This document shows, piece after piece, positions 12,001 to 27,000 of a stretch of 64,000 nt of DNA; positions within the stretch are counted from its first letter, which is position 1; every line of letters begins with the position of its first letter. This DNA comes from Epiperipatus broadwayi (lineage: Eukaryota; Onychophora; Udeonychophora; Euonychophora; Peripatidae): the NCBI GenBank assembly GCA_028023455.1, contig JAQFVV010012400.1, positions 11,785,748 through 11,849,747 on the forward strand, written 5' to 3'. Below the pieces are notes generated by a model. The model was not told the origin of the DNA, did not search any database, and worked only from the letters and a program-made list of their open reading frames with translations. The position numbers and the translations under genes were made by a program.

Positions 12001-15000
12001 GACTTGGTTGACCTTTGTCACTGCAAACCCTAAGTGACTGAACCAATCACGGCCTAATAAATTACTATGATCACCAGATGCCACTACCAATTAGTAGATA
12101 TGTAGTTTTATTAGACTCTGTAACTTTAACTCTTTGCCTGTCCCAAGAGTGTTATTTTTGTGCCCTGATAGTGTATTATAACCTTGCCACTAGGATGCAG
12201 CTTATACTTGTTACTTTATAATGATAGTCCAGGTCTTTTTTGATACAGTTGACCCTGCTGACCCTGTGTCCAGTTTCACTGTTACTGGTGTATCATTAAT
12301 GGAAGATTCTGCATTTAAATACCGATTTATAGCTCCTAATATTGTTTATAGAGGCAACTTGTTTATTTTCATTAAGATTACCTTTGGTATGTTTCAGAAT
12401 AGGTTTTTCCATTCTCATATCAACTACTTGTCTTTTCATTTTTAGACTAGCAGATCTTATATATCCAATTTGTTTGCAATGAACGCACAGTATGGTAGCG
12501 TGGACATTCTGTTTATGCATGCATTGGTTCATCACACCTATAATAATGCTTATCACTCGTAGTTGAACTGAGTGCTTGACCGACCCAGTCTTCTGTTCAA
12601 GTTTTTGCATGGTAAAATTTATTTTTTTTTAATGGCCATGCTTGACATGCTATGGATTCTGCCAGTGTAGCTTGAGCTACAGCTGTTTCAAAGTTTATAT
12701 CCGGCATCATTATGAGTCTTAAATTATGATCGTTAATCCCACAAATGAAACGATTGCGAAATGCTTCATTTAAGAATTCTTTGAAATTGCACATTAGTGC
12801 CAATGCCCAGATTCATGTCGTGAATTCTCTAGCTTTTTCATCGACCACTTGGACACAGGATTGAAATAATATCTCTGCATTATTGTTAGCAGTTTTGGGG
12901 AGAAATATTTTGTGAGAATCGCTGCCTTATCAAAATTCAAGTCAGCCGGTGTTTCTGACCCAACTTGAGACTTTACTATACTATACGTCTGAGACCCTAT
13001 TATTGTCATCAGTGTGGCTAATTTTATTTCATATTTCTCAATCTGATTAGCTTGCATATGAAAGATTAGTTACTCTTTATAGCTTGATCAGATCTCGGGG
13101 CAACCTGGGTCAAAAGCTACCATCGAGCCAATTATATTAGCCATTCTTTATTTTTCTCTCGTATACCATGAGAAAAATATTTATTTCTTATTTACTGCGA
13201 GTTACTATTCGATTCTGATATTTTGACAGAGCTCTTAATCCACTAGAGGGAGCTTCTGTCCTTTTAGAATGACCAGTTTTGATTGGTTTATGAACCGCCA
13301 ATAGCATTTGCTATCAATTTCTTTAACTGTCTTGGGAATATGCCAAATCTGTTTTTTATTCAGGTTACAATGAGATATTTAATTATTCCCTTAAAAAAAA
13401 ATATGACAACTGCTTAATTGCATATTCACTTATTTTATTTTTTATTTTCCCAGCTGAGGAGGAAATATTTTAAATCTAATTGCGTCAAATCTAACTGGAC
13501 TGAACATTTTTTTTTTACAAATACTAACGAATGTCTACAACCTCGTACACTCGCATATTTTTTCTTTGTTATTTTTTCAGAAATGGGGGAAAATATCACT
13601 TGGTCTGACTGCGTCAGACTCAGTTAGCTTGAGCAGTCGTTTTTTTTTCCAGCCATGGAGAAAAAATTTTTTAGTTGTACTGCACCAGAATCTATTGACC
13701 TTGACAGTAACTATGTGTGATACAAATGCGCACTCGTATGTTTATGCTCTTATTTTTTTCAGCCATGGGGAAAAAAAAATTATTTTGTCTGACTGCACCA
13801 AAAATCTGTTGTGGTTGGTCTGAAGTACAGACCCAACCTACAGAAAATAACACTAGCACCAGTATTATAATTAATATATTTATTATATTTACAAATGTAT
13901 ACAATACAGAATAATATTTCTAATGTGAAGTCTTGGATCCGAGTCTTTACAATCTACCATTTCCAGCTATATCTAATAGTTTGCTTCATGGGTAGGGAGA
14001 ACAACTCTTCCGGCTGTACCAGACAGCTTGCTTCAAGTCGTCAGTAGTCTTAGTAGTGTCCAGTCCTTATGTGGACTTCCCTGGCTGTGTGGACAAATAG
14101 CATATTGCTATCGTAAGAATGCCTACTGCTGTTTAGGTTAGCAGGGCTTCTCCTGGAGAATGCATACCATCTTTGTATGTTAGACCGACGTTTTCTGGCT
14201 TTTTACTAAAAAGGCTGACCATTTATAGCCAGATCCCTGACCTTAATGGAGTATTCGAATTTTGGTGATCATTGCTAATTGGCTTGTACTAATCATTGGC
14301 TATATGTTTAGCTGTACATCAGCCTATTGGCCAGCATCAAACAATGCTTAATCCTATCAGATAAAAAAGAAATCTGGAACAGTCCACTTCTGAGGGGAAG
14401 GAGAACTACAACAAAAAGCAAACTAATTTCTGGCATTGAGTAATAATATATGGAATTTATTTCTAATAAATCTAGTCTTATTAAAAAGTGTTTACTAAAT
14501 AGTAAAATAGCTAATTAAAATTGATTATAATTACAGTAATAGACAGGGTACGAGCACAGACTTTCACATGACCCACCACTCTTCACACTATCTCATAACC
14601 CTGATACACCTGAACACACATATGTCGAAAAGATAAATAATCACCAATATACGTATTTCATTCTAAACCAGCAATCATCAGTTGGTCCAGATTACCTTCT
14701 CTACACATATATGCTACAAGTGCTCAGATATATATTAAGATAGCAAATCCTCTTACTTTAATGGACAGGCTTCAATGTACTCCACACTCCAACTCTTCAA
14801 CTGTCCATCCAATTGAAAATTCTGATGATGGAAAGCTCAAAGGCCACCCTTAGGCCGAGATTGTTGTCACACCCATGTTGACCTAAAGGTCAATCTGACC
14901 CCTCATGTACAGGACATAATCCATTAAATACATATACAAGGGATAGGCAGACATCTCTAATATGTAATAGATGTAATAGAAAAAAAATTAGGCTTGATTT

Positions 15001-18000
15001 ATTTTAAAATTAACATATTTTTTAATTATCTTTTTATAATTAATTTTAATTGATAATTGTTCTATAAAAGTATAAATGTAATTTTTGTTTGTGTTTGTTT
15101 TTTTTTTTTGGGGGGGGGGGGGTTGGCGAATTTAATCATTTATCATTAATGTTGAGAGATGGCTTAACCATACTACATATTATTTATAATAGTAGCAGTT
15201 AAGAGTGCAGAATTACAATTGAAGAAGCTATTTTATATTTACTGTTTTCACCTTTCCATATATCAATTTCATTTAAAATGACAATCAAAAAATGGTTTTT
15301 ATATTATTAAAATGACCATTCAAAAAATTAAAATTTTAAATACATATACTTTATAAATATGCAAACAGTGTATATATTATTACTATTATTTTATATATAT
15401 TAATGGATAAGCACACATAAAATAGTATGTATAGTTGTAATGTGCATTACATCAAGAAAACAATTTATGTGTTACTCTTTCAGTAATTATAAGATAAAAT
15501 ATTAATATGTATTGTTTATGTACAGATTTACCTTTGTGATACTCGATTGTCACAATATATATTTATACATTTTTTATAGATATTTATATATACTTTATTT
15601 ATTAATATGATTATGATAAAATAGTAATATCATTTATAATTTTCATAACTATGATATATATATATGTTTTAAAAATGATTTTTTTTAATCACATGAAAAC
15701 ATTTTTTATGTCAAATAGTTTTGAATTATAAAGTCTTTTTTTTTAAAAAAAAAAAAAACAAAAACAAACAAACAGTTAAATTATAGAGGTATTAAATGAT
15801 TTTCCCCTCAAAATTGTGACAGTTAGATTACCTTTTATTGCCAAATATCTCCCTCTTCATATTGTACCGGTCGAAAATGTATGTCCATCCAACAAGATTT
15901 AGAATCTGAGCAAAATTACCCCGAATCCAATCATGCCCGAGATACACAAGTAAGGAGCAATCATGAATTCTAATCTCTTTACCCATTCCCCAAATCTATA
16001 ACACTACGGACAACATCTACGGTGATACTACATAAATTAATTATTTCCGGACCCGATGCTACATCGTTTTACATGAGAACTCAACTGGTGATGATGATGA
16101 TGAGAGATTGAGTGAACCCAAGATATAAGTTAAAAACATATATAAATATTATTAAGGAGATTCGAACAACTGGATTAAGTTTAAAAATATAAATATTTAT
16201 TTTGACAAAATTCAAAATGATTTTATATATACAATTTCACACATTTAAAACTTTGTTTTCATTACAAACATTTAACAAACTTGATACAGTTATTTTTATT
16301 TTAACAAATATTAATTTAGTGCGGCAGTTACAATACTGGACATATATTTAAAAATAGGATTTTATTCAATGTTACAAAACAGATTTATAAACATCGCGCT
16401 ATATAAAATAATTGACTTAATTAAAACAGATTTATATTTGTGGTGGATGTTTTATACATTTAAATATATATATATAAAGATACAATAGAGTTTCGCTGAT
16501 TATACGATTTTAGTAGAAATGTCCTTAGCATTATACATAAGTTTATTTTCTATTTATAGACTTTATTTACAACAATTAAAATAAGGATGCACTTTGATCA
16601 GTAGGTAGACTAAAAACATTATTTATTTTACATTTTCGACATTTAACAATAGGATATTGCAAAACTCTATAAATACGGGAACAGCTTATTTCAATAAAGG
16701 GGAGGGCAGCTTCATGAGAAGTTGGATCTCAACTCCAACTAAAAATATTACAAAGAGAAAATTGTTTCATTATCACCTATCATTATGATTTATTTTGCTA
16801 AACAGGCTAGAAAACTAACTATAAGAAATTGCGGTGCTAGCATTATGTCAGTGAGAGAGAGGGTGGCACATTTGGCCAAGAAAACGTCATTCTCTGAATT
16901 TTAAGGTAGTATTCTAGCTTCATGCTTATGGTACTGAAAAAGGAAAGGTAGATAGGAAATTTCTATGGGCCAGATCACGTCAGAGCCATACAGAGCTTCA
17001 TCTACACTAACCTGCATGTTCCAGAAGTAGGCTTAGATTTCTGTTATGAACGAGAACACTAAAAGACGGGAGGCTTTGAATCCCTGGCGTGAAATACGAG
17101 CGAATCAAAGCAGTATGTAAATATATACTTGGAGGAGAAGAATGACGAAGACGATCATGTTTCCGTTGAATGAGGTACAGGCGAATCAGATCAAAGTCCT
17201 ATGTGGCTTATTAATAATTTGACATATGCCAGCAACACTATCATAAGAATATAAAGTCATTGAATTTAAATACTAAAATAAAGCCTTAAATGGTTTAACA
17301 AATACGTAATGATATGCCTAAATAATGACCCATGTAAGAGAAAGTCATTTATCATAAGTTAAACTATAATTAATGATGCATGCATTTCTCTCCCTTCTTG
17401 AATCAATACTATTTTGTTTAAATATATAAAAAAAAACTAAAATTCTTGCACTTAAAAATGCGAACAACAAAATAGAATATGTTCACCAACCTTTTTGGCG
17501 ATGATGATGAATAAAGAAATTAATAAAACTAATGGACACCAATATCTACCCCAGATTGCAAAGTATTTATACATTTTGTATAAATTTATGGTAAAATATA
17601 TTTTAAAAAAAAAAACATATATTCATTTTAAAACAAAAACTCAGTCTTATGAACTATTTAGAAATAAATAACCAGAACTCATTAATTCCCCCCCCCTTCT
17701 ATTCCACAGCGGGATATAGAAATTTGTAAGACTGGGTTTGATTGGCATTTACTAATAAAATTAAGTGAACATACAAAAAATATCATTAAAATTAAATTAT
17801 AACCGCACTAAATTATAAGAATAAGAAGAAGCATGAGTTGGATGAAAAGATTTTACAGTAATATGATTTAGATAGAAGAGAATCGATACAAAAATATTAA
17901 CATACTCGCCGATTAACGAGTTTTAGAAAAATATAGACATAAAGAAAACATTAATTTTAAAGAGTTACAAGTTAGAATTAGTTAATACGATTATAATGTC

Positions 18001-21000
18001 TTTGGGCTGGTTACCTCAGAATTCTATGAAGTACTAACGAATCTTCTGTGGCAGGCTGCATTCTTTGATGGCATGGTTACTCTTGAGCGGTAGGAGCTAC
18101 ATCTCTGCACGGCGAAGAGTGGAGCTGAAGATGGGGGGAAGGCGGGTGAGGTCCCTCAAAAATTAAACAGACGTGGAGTCGGCTAGCAACGATTGACCAA
18201 ACTCTGACACAATAGATTTTTGGCCCAATTTTATCAGTTTTCAGTTATTCAAAGAGTGTTTTTAATTAAACTTCTTAACTCTAATTGAATCTTTAATTTA
18301 CAGAAATATTCTCTCTTTTGTTATTGGAGATGCAATCGCAAGATAACTGTCCAAAAATAAATTCAAATCAATTTCCAGATTGAAAATAGATTTGATAAAA
18401 ATGTTAACAGCTAACTAAATCAATTAGCTTTGTTTTAAATTTTACTTTCATTAACTTTAATTTAAAAATTTCTTTTAAAATCATGAAACAAACTAATGTT
18501 CCCATCCCTTTAATTACTCTTGGACAGTTAACGATTGCATCTTCCATCTTGAATATTTGTGTAATTATATGAAGAAAAATAATTACAAAGTATTAAAAAT
18601 ATAATTAAGGAAAAAAATACAAAATTATTTACACCTGGTTCTCTTTTTACGTGGACTTATTTAACACGATTTTGAAGTTATGCGAATCATGTTTCACTGG
18701 AAGTCGAACTCCGATAATGTGCTATTACTTTAAATAATAAATTTCGCGCACTTATGTTATATTGAAAGTAATAGCACATTATTGGAATTCGACTTTCATC
18801 TTAGTAATTTTAATGTTTTCAGTGCTTTATAATAGTAAGATTTTATGCAATAATGAAATTAAAATCATGCTTTCCATATTTTATGTATACACACATTAAA
18901 TTTTACAAGATTATAATGTAAATTTGTTCAAACATTGTGCGTGTTAATTTTGCATTTTAAATCACATTCTGTTTTTGCTTTTTAAAAAAGAACGTAATCA
19001 ATTATTAATCATTTAGTGTCCGCAAGTTTATTTTTAAAAGGTGAGTAATAGCAGTGGACACAATTAAATTTGACAATTAAAAACTAAAATCTGATTTTTA
19101 ATTGTAATTAACAATTTAAAAATTATTTACGGCGACTTGAAATTAATGTGATGTAAAATGAAATTTGATTTTTAAATGGAATTGAAAATTAAAAAATTAA
19201 AGACAAAAATAAGAATTTAGTTTTTAGTTGTTAGTTTTAATTAAATTTTTCCCAGCAGTGGTGAATAAATGTCTTTTGATTATCATAAGTCTAAGTTCAT
19301 AAACAAACAATAAAATCATCGTCTCAAAGATTAATTTCTAATTACATTGTCAACAGAAAACCATTAACACAACATGAGAGTGAACTTGGCGCTAGTTGTA
19401 TTTCCTCTTGTGAGAATCGGTTTTTTTACCAGTTTTTGCAAAAAACGTGTTTTTCGGCAAATATCGATAATAATTAAAACGTGTATAAAAAAATGTAAAT
19501 TACTGTTCTGTAAATTATGCATAAAAATATATTATTTTAAATAAAATTAAATATTATAGTTAAAAAAAGTTTGTCTTGTATCAATTTTTTTCAAATTTGA
19601 AATTTTTATTAGTCATATTTTATTTCCTTATTATTTTTTTTTTGCGCGAATTTTAAAGTAATTTTGCGTTGGTGCTTTGCTTTTATGCGAATTTTGAAAA
19701 ATCACAGACCGCATCCCCCCTTTTTCAATGTAAGTTACATCTATTTTTGCGCGATTTCATTTACACGTGTTTTCTGAGGAGCCTATCTATCGCTTAAAAC
19801 GAGACCCAGGTGTATATCTGAGTCGCATCTAGAGATATCAATATCAAAATAATTAAAGAATTTTTATTTAAAATTTATATTTATGACTTTTATAGACGCT
19901 TCTCAGAAATATACATATAGTTTATATATATGTGACAAAAAAAAAAAGCAGAATGAAACATGGGTTGTGGTAAAACAGTGAAACTCGATCTTGAACTAAG
20001 ATTGACTGTTTCAATATTATCCATTACTATTTTAAAAAACTACTTTATCGCATCTGTTTCAATATTTTTTATAGATATATTGTTCAGATTTTGAATAAAT
20101 TTTCATCTTGTTATGGTTATACTGTATCAAACACATCATAATATTAATATTAATAAACAGTTTAATTCCACACTTGAATCATTAACTTATATGAAAGAAT
20201 TTATGTATATACATTTATACATATAAGTTAGCATTGTCTCATTTTATATTTAAAGAATTATTTATTAAAAATAAATGAAAAAAAAAAAGATTTGATTATT
20301 ATTCATTTTATGTTTATAAAATAGATTTGGTTATTATTCATTTTATGTTTATAAAATAAACATATCACAAATTGATTACTTTTTATATGTATGTACACAT
20401 GCATTAAAACTCATTTTATTAAATCTAAACATATTTTCTACAATTTTAATTTAGGCTTTTTAGAGAAAGAGATCAAGAAAGATGGAATACCCATGCTAGA
20501 TACTGGAGATAATCCTGATGCACCACAACCTAGAGAAATGATAGATTTAGAGGTATTGAATAGTTTACAAATATTTAATTTTGATTAATTGTTTTGATTG
20601 TTATAACATTTAATAATTAGCTGCCTTTTATTCACAAAATAAATTCTATTTTGTATTAAAGTTTCTATTTCTAAATAAGTTTATTATAGAGATTGTCTTT
20701 TAAATTTAAGATTTTTAAAATTTATCAGTGTTTATGAGAAGTACTGAGAAAGATCTTTGAAAACAGGTTTTAATGGATTATAGAACAAATAGATATATTT
20801 GCTTAGTAATACTATTAAAAATCTAACATATAGCAACATTATTCTGGATTTCATATTTTAACATTTAATTGAAATTATTTTATCCATGTATTAGATAAAA
20901 TCAAGCTATTATTGAATAATAAAAAATATATAATAAATACTTCTTGATAAATATTAAAATTTTCTCTAAAAAGAAAATTGGAATTTGAATAATGATAATG

Positions 21001-24000
21001 ATATTCAAAAAATGAATAATTCTAAATTGATATAAATAATAATTTTTTTCCAAAACAAAACCCATAGAAAAAGTGAAAATATCAGTTTTCTTTATCAAAA
21101 ATAAAAAAATTATATAGTATTAAAATAATAGTGAAAAATCATTTCTAGTAATTAGAAAATAATATATACATTTAATCCTTCATAAATAAAAATTGCTGAT
21201 AAATATATAAAAAGGCTGTTAATTTTTAAAATCATCATTTATATATATATATTTTATAAAAAAAAATTTAAATCACAAAGTCTATTACTATTAGAATTTA
21301 TCTTAGATTATCGTTTGTAGATATATTGCCATAAAATGTCTGCCAAATTATCAAATAAGAACATGATTTGATAAATTATTATGTGGAAAGACACTATTAT
21401 TATGACATAAATAATTTAACATGATGGTGAAAGGGATGGACTTTAAAATTAAAAATTTACACAATGAGAAACATGACAAAAAGAAAATTGTCATTTTGAT
21501 TATTTAAATGGATTTTTGTATTTATATTCTCATTCACATTGATATTAAAATGTCATTTGGATTCCAGACAATTGACATAGGCATTTTTTCTTTTCTTAAT
21601 GATAACTGTTGTCTGTACTATGTGTGTAATTATTCATTAAGAGACAAAACAATGAATATTTTATCAATTTTTATGGCATTTATTTTTTTGGTAAAAATAC
21701 ATCCCAAGGCGATAAATAAAATTATACTGGAAGACTTTTTTTTTCACTTCTACTTATCTTTTGTAAGTGTCTAATAAACTAAATAAATGAAATTCTGTTC
21801 ATCCAATTCTGCTTATATTATCCTAGGTAATAATTGGAATAATAATAACTTATAAAATTGTGATTATGATAAATTCAAATCATTGTAGTAATATTTAATA
21901 AAATATTTACAAGGCAATATTGCTTAATTTTGCAATCAAATATATAATCTGAAAGTGCACATACAAAAATTTGATTATAGATATTTATTAGATTTAGTGA
22001 TAAAATATTTTTGCTTCTACAAATATTGGAATTCAAACATCTGCAGAGTTAAAAAATATTATGGTAATAGGATATTTTTTGAAAAGTCAAGAATTGAAAA
22101 AAAAAAATTATTAAATGATTTTAAATATTAATAAATGTAAACATGAGAGAATTATATTAACTAGGAAAAAATATTGTGTTTCTAGTAGATATTTTAGGAA
22201 AAAAATGATTTTTTTATTAATAAATTCTCCAGTAATATGACCATATCTAAAAAAAAAAAAAAAATTAGTATGATAATTGCTTTTAAAATTTCAAAGCCAC
22301 TGAGGGCATGGTAATATTTTTTTTAAAAATAGATTGAAAAAAAAGGCAATACTGCTTGGGAGTTTATAAAAAGTTCGAGCATACAAATCGATCTTGAGAC
22401 TTCCCGACCCCAAGTCAGATGTTCTACCAACTGTGTCAACAATACAGGATAAAGACCAAATAGAAAAATAATCATCACTGAAAATAATTTGTTTTAATTA
22501 TTAGAGAAAAAAGTTTTTATAAACACATTGAATGATAGATTAATTATTTATTATTTTGATTAGAAATTGAATTTAGGGACTTTTTTTTCTTTCTAACTAT
22601 ATATTCATAATTATCATTGTAACATTCACCAACTGACTTAGTAATTACTACAGTTTAGTCAGTCAATTTCATTTTACTTTAAATCAATTGTATATCATAT
22701 TACAATAAGATAATTATTGGCTTTGAATCATTTATTGATCAATATTTATACAAGTATTTTGTTTTATCAGAAAAGATTTGTATCTAGATGTTAAATGTTA
22801 ATCCATTGCTGATTTTGAAAAAGAATTTAAAGCAAAAATTAACTTGAGTTTACAAAAAAAAAAAGTATATAATGTATAAAAGTTTAACAATTGATGAATA
22901 ATCTAAATCATGTATTTGTGGTACTAAATTTAAATGAAATTTTATTAAGATATTCTAAGAATATGAAAAATTGACAATAATTACTATAGCAAATTCAATT
23001 ATATCTAGTTCACTTAGAAATATTATTATGAAGTCAAATCTTTTGATAAGCTTTAAGTGATTTTCTGATGAATTAGGTTGTAGTATTATGAATGGAACTA
23101 TCCCATTTTGAAGTTTTAAATTACTTTTATTTACTTTTTACAGTTAGACTTTTGGTTGATTTAAATTCAGGTGACAGCTTCATTATAAAGACAATTTTTA
23201 TTTTGGATAAAAATTAATTACCATGAAACTTATCTCTAAAAAATTAAATAATACAAAAAATAGCTATTAAAATTGTATCAGCTAATTAGTAATGTTAATT
23301 AATAAATATTAATTAAATCTACACTGGTTTATCCATGCATGGATCATGGCCCAATTTTGACACTTCCCATGATTGAACCTCTTGTTAATTCCCAAGCAAT
23401 AAAACATTTACTTATTATTAATTATATTTTCAGTTTTTAAAAATAAATTCATTTACTTCTTCATAAATTGGATATGATATTGTAGTTGGTTTGTAGTTTA
23501 AATTCAAAAGTAATTTCAGTTTTTATTTCATTTTAGTTAATAAATAAAATTGATTGGGTAAGAATTATTAGGAACCTTACGTCTGCTGATGACATCCATA
23601 CTTATAACTGAAAATTAAAAGAAATGAAGACAAAGCTAAAAATCAGAATTAAAAAGTAAGATTATGACCCAACATGACTTTAAAAACCAGTAATGATGAT
23701 AGAGAAGTGATCAGTTTTTGTTTTCCTGGACCAACCTGGTCAGATTTTTTTTAACTTTTTTTCTATTAGGGGTAATTGAAAAAGCTTTTGCCCTGCAGTG
23801 AGTTAGTTATTTAAAGACCATTTTATTTTTTTTATTTACAATTTAATTGTGTGTATTACTTAAGCCAAAATAGATTTTATTTATAATTAACAGTATATAA
23901 TTAAAAAAGAAATTGAATAAACTTTCATCACAGAGAAAAAAAGAAATTGTAAATAAAACGGCAAAACTCTAGTGCCACTCAGTGCAAGGCAGAGTAATCA

Positions 24001-27000
24001 ATGGATGCAAGAAGGTTTGTGCATAAAATCCCTATCTAGTGCCTACTCATCCACTATCGCCAGACTAGTTTCTAACTTGTGGTTTTCATCAGTGAGGAGC
24101 CTTGGATCTGAGAGAACTGCACCTAGATCATGTGATTTTTAGAAATTGTAAATCTTGTATCTAAATAACAAAAGGAAAAACATGTACTAAAATAAATTCT
24201 GTAAATTAATCATGATTATGATTGTTTACAATTATCAAATTAATAAAAAATGTATTAAAGATAGATATTTGGGTTCCAAGATTTTTCAGAAATGAAAACT
24301 TAAACATTTTTAACAAAGACAATTAAGAGGAAATTACTTTCAATTCATGCTTTGATCATATTTTGTATATAAGTTGTATTGAAATTTTTATAAAAGTCAC
24401 TTGCTAAAATTATTCTGACACTAGTAAACTTCTTAGTTTTAAATATTAGCTTAATTGGCTCTCAGTAATATATTGCAATTTTTTTTCACTTTGGTGGTGA
24501 TTATAATTGATGTTAGACATGTCAAACACTATAATTTTAGTTTTTAGAATTTTTTTGCTATAATTTTTTCTTTTTTTGTTTGTTATATACATATAATTAA
24601 TATTATTTTTAAATAATACATTTGTTTTGTAAATTTATGTATAACTGCAGTAAGTTGTTGTTTTCTTCATTTTCTTTTTAAGGCCACATTTGAAAAATTA
24701 GAAAATGAAATGAAAGAAGTAAATACTAATGCCGAAGCTTTGAAGCGCAATTTTTTAGAATTGACTGAATTAAAGCACATTTTACGCAAAACACAAGTCT
24801 TCTTTGATGAGGTATCTGTCGCCTTTATTACGTTTATAAATTTTTCTCATTTTATCTTTGTATTTTTAAAATTTTCATTTTGCATGCTTAGTCAATATTT
24901 TTTATTTTTTAAGTAATAATTTTTATTATTTTTAAATATTTTGCTTTTAAAAAAAAATCATAATTCTTTTTATTTAATATTAATCACATTTCTGAATTTG
25001 TATATGTGGTCTAAATTGGAAAATTTACATATAACTTCATTTTTTTTACTGTAAAAGCACTTTATGGTATTATAGTATTTTATTAGTCTTTATGTAATTT
25101 CTGGGTTCTCATAATTGTTTATTTCACCTAAAAAAGCAATTAAAAATCAGAAACAATATGTCTTTAAAGTTTTTTAATTTAACATTTAATAATTTTAAAC
25201 ATGTTTCTAATAATCACCACCAAATATAAAAGGACATAAAATATTCTATCAAAGCATCTTTAGTTTGTGCATTTAGATGTTAAATTCTAGAAGTTGAAAT
25301 CATTTACATTCTCTCCATATATACGAAATTTTTGATCTTAATTAATTTGTACATTTGACTAATGTACTGACTATTCTTTGTATAATCTTTTATGTAACTT
25401 CACTTTGATGTCATATTTAAATCTTTGTAGACACACTTAATATCCATGAAAATTTGATTTTCTTTCGCATACAAATTGGTTTGTGTATTTAAAATTGGAA
25501 AACTGCATTAATGAGTTTCTTCTTTACCATGTTTTTCAATTGCAATTAAGAAATAATATACAATCATCAAATTTTTATGAAGGGGAAAGTATTATTTAAT
25601 TTAAAATCTTTAGGAAACCTGCACATTATTTTTTGTAACAAGCTATTCTTTATTCTAGTTGCTTTTTGTTTGAGCAATAATAATGAATATTTAAGCCATT
25701 GCAAATCCAAATTAACAAAATCCAATTTAAATATTACTAAAATAAAAAATTGTACAACTGAAGATGAAGAGTTAACATTTTGTTGTTTGGAAATGAAATT
25801 ATAAGTTTTCATTGTGAAAGTAAGTTTTGAAATTTGTTTTAATATTATTTTTTTCATTATATTTTGCATTTGAATATCTAGATTTTATTTCACAATAATA
25901 ATGCTGAACAGTTTTGCAATTTCTTTTAAAAACTTTTCCCCCCGATTTTCAGCCATTTAGCAGTCATTCTTAGAGCTAGAAATGATAATATAGGATTTTA
26001 ATATTTTTATAAAATACAATTTTGTAATTAAATCTTTTAAGTACATGTGAACAATGTTTGAAATTATTGAAACATTTTATCTATACATGCATACAACTAT
26101 TAATATGTATGTGTGTATTTACATATATGTATGTATGTATTTATATAGATAAATTAAGGTATATTTTCAGTAATTTTCTAACTTGTAAATATTTATTTAA
26201 AGAATTCGATTATAAATTGTTTTTTATTCATTTTGCATTGCTAAATGGTTTTACATGTACATTTTTCTAAAGACAATATTAAATTTTAGAATAAAAATAA
26301 CTGCTCCTTCTTCATATAAACCTAGCCACTTAAACATCATCTCTCTAAAAATGATCATTTGATATATTTGTTTGATATAGTGAAACTTTTCAGAGGTGAA
26401 TCTGTTATTTAAAATATGATTAAAATTTGAAATATGCAAAGTAGTTATTTTTTTAAATATAATTATTTCATTTTTATGATTATCTCTGGTTTATAAAAGG
26501 AAAACAACATAAAATAAATCAATATTTAAATGATTTAGCTGTATTTATAGATGTTGAAGAAATAGATTGTGCAAATTATAGTGCAGCAACTGTTTATGTG
26601 AGGGATTTGGTTTGAATAATAGTCAGTTATGATTGAAAAGCACCTTTAGTTTTCAGTATGATTTAGTTTACCATACAGCATTACTTTGATAAAAATTGTA
26701 GACTAGTTACTGATAAAAATTGTGGACTAGTTATTTTCTTTCTTTTTTTTTTGCTGTATAGAAGTAATTTTTTTAAAAAAATAAGAATAGATTTTATGTA
26801 ATAAATTTTTTTCTCTCCGTTTTCACTTATTTGAAGCACAACTATGATTAGTGAATATCACTTATTTCTCTCATTGAATAATGTCTAGGACATTAGCTGC
26901 AATGAATATCCTCCTCAAAATCTAGTTGATCTTTAATAGTTAGCTGAAAAAGCTTTCATTACATAATTATAAACATTTATAAAAAAATTAAAAAAACAAC

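Larger units (their letters stand above)
10817..14413 (-). mobile_element. Non-autonomous Ty3/gypsy-type LTR retrotransposon
   Basis: Both LTRs are present (10817-11404 and 13807-14413) and the element is bounded by a perfect 5-bp duplication AAAAG at 10812-10816 and 14414-14418. The minus-strand order is 5' LTR, primer site, leader, gag-like remnants, zinc knuckle, protease-like patch, then a jump from the start of the polymerase region to the integrase, polypurine tract and 3' LTR. At 3.6 kb it is far shorter than an intact element of about 5 kb or more. The coding frames are broken, so any movement would need proteins supplied by other copies. The LTRs differ visibly from each other, so the insertion is old. 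Confidence 0.93.
20553..24682. other. Intron between exons 3 and 4
   Basis: Very AT-rich. It holds the tRNA-like SINE remnant near 22.4 kb and the retroposed insert near 24.0 kb. The longest open frames (21508-21774 and 20901-21098 minus) are low-complexity and show no family resemblance. Confidence 0.6.

Noticed and set aside
15838-18220. A second large LTR-type insertion starting at tgtaccggtcg
   Set aside because: Composition suggests foreign DNA, but neither a matching right end nor a target duplication could be found.
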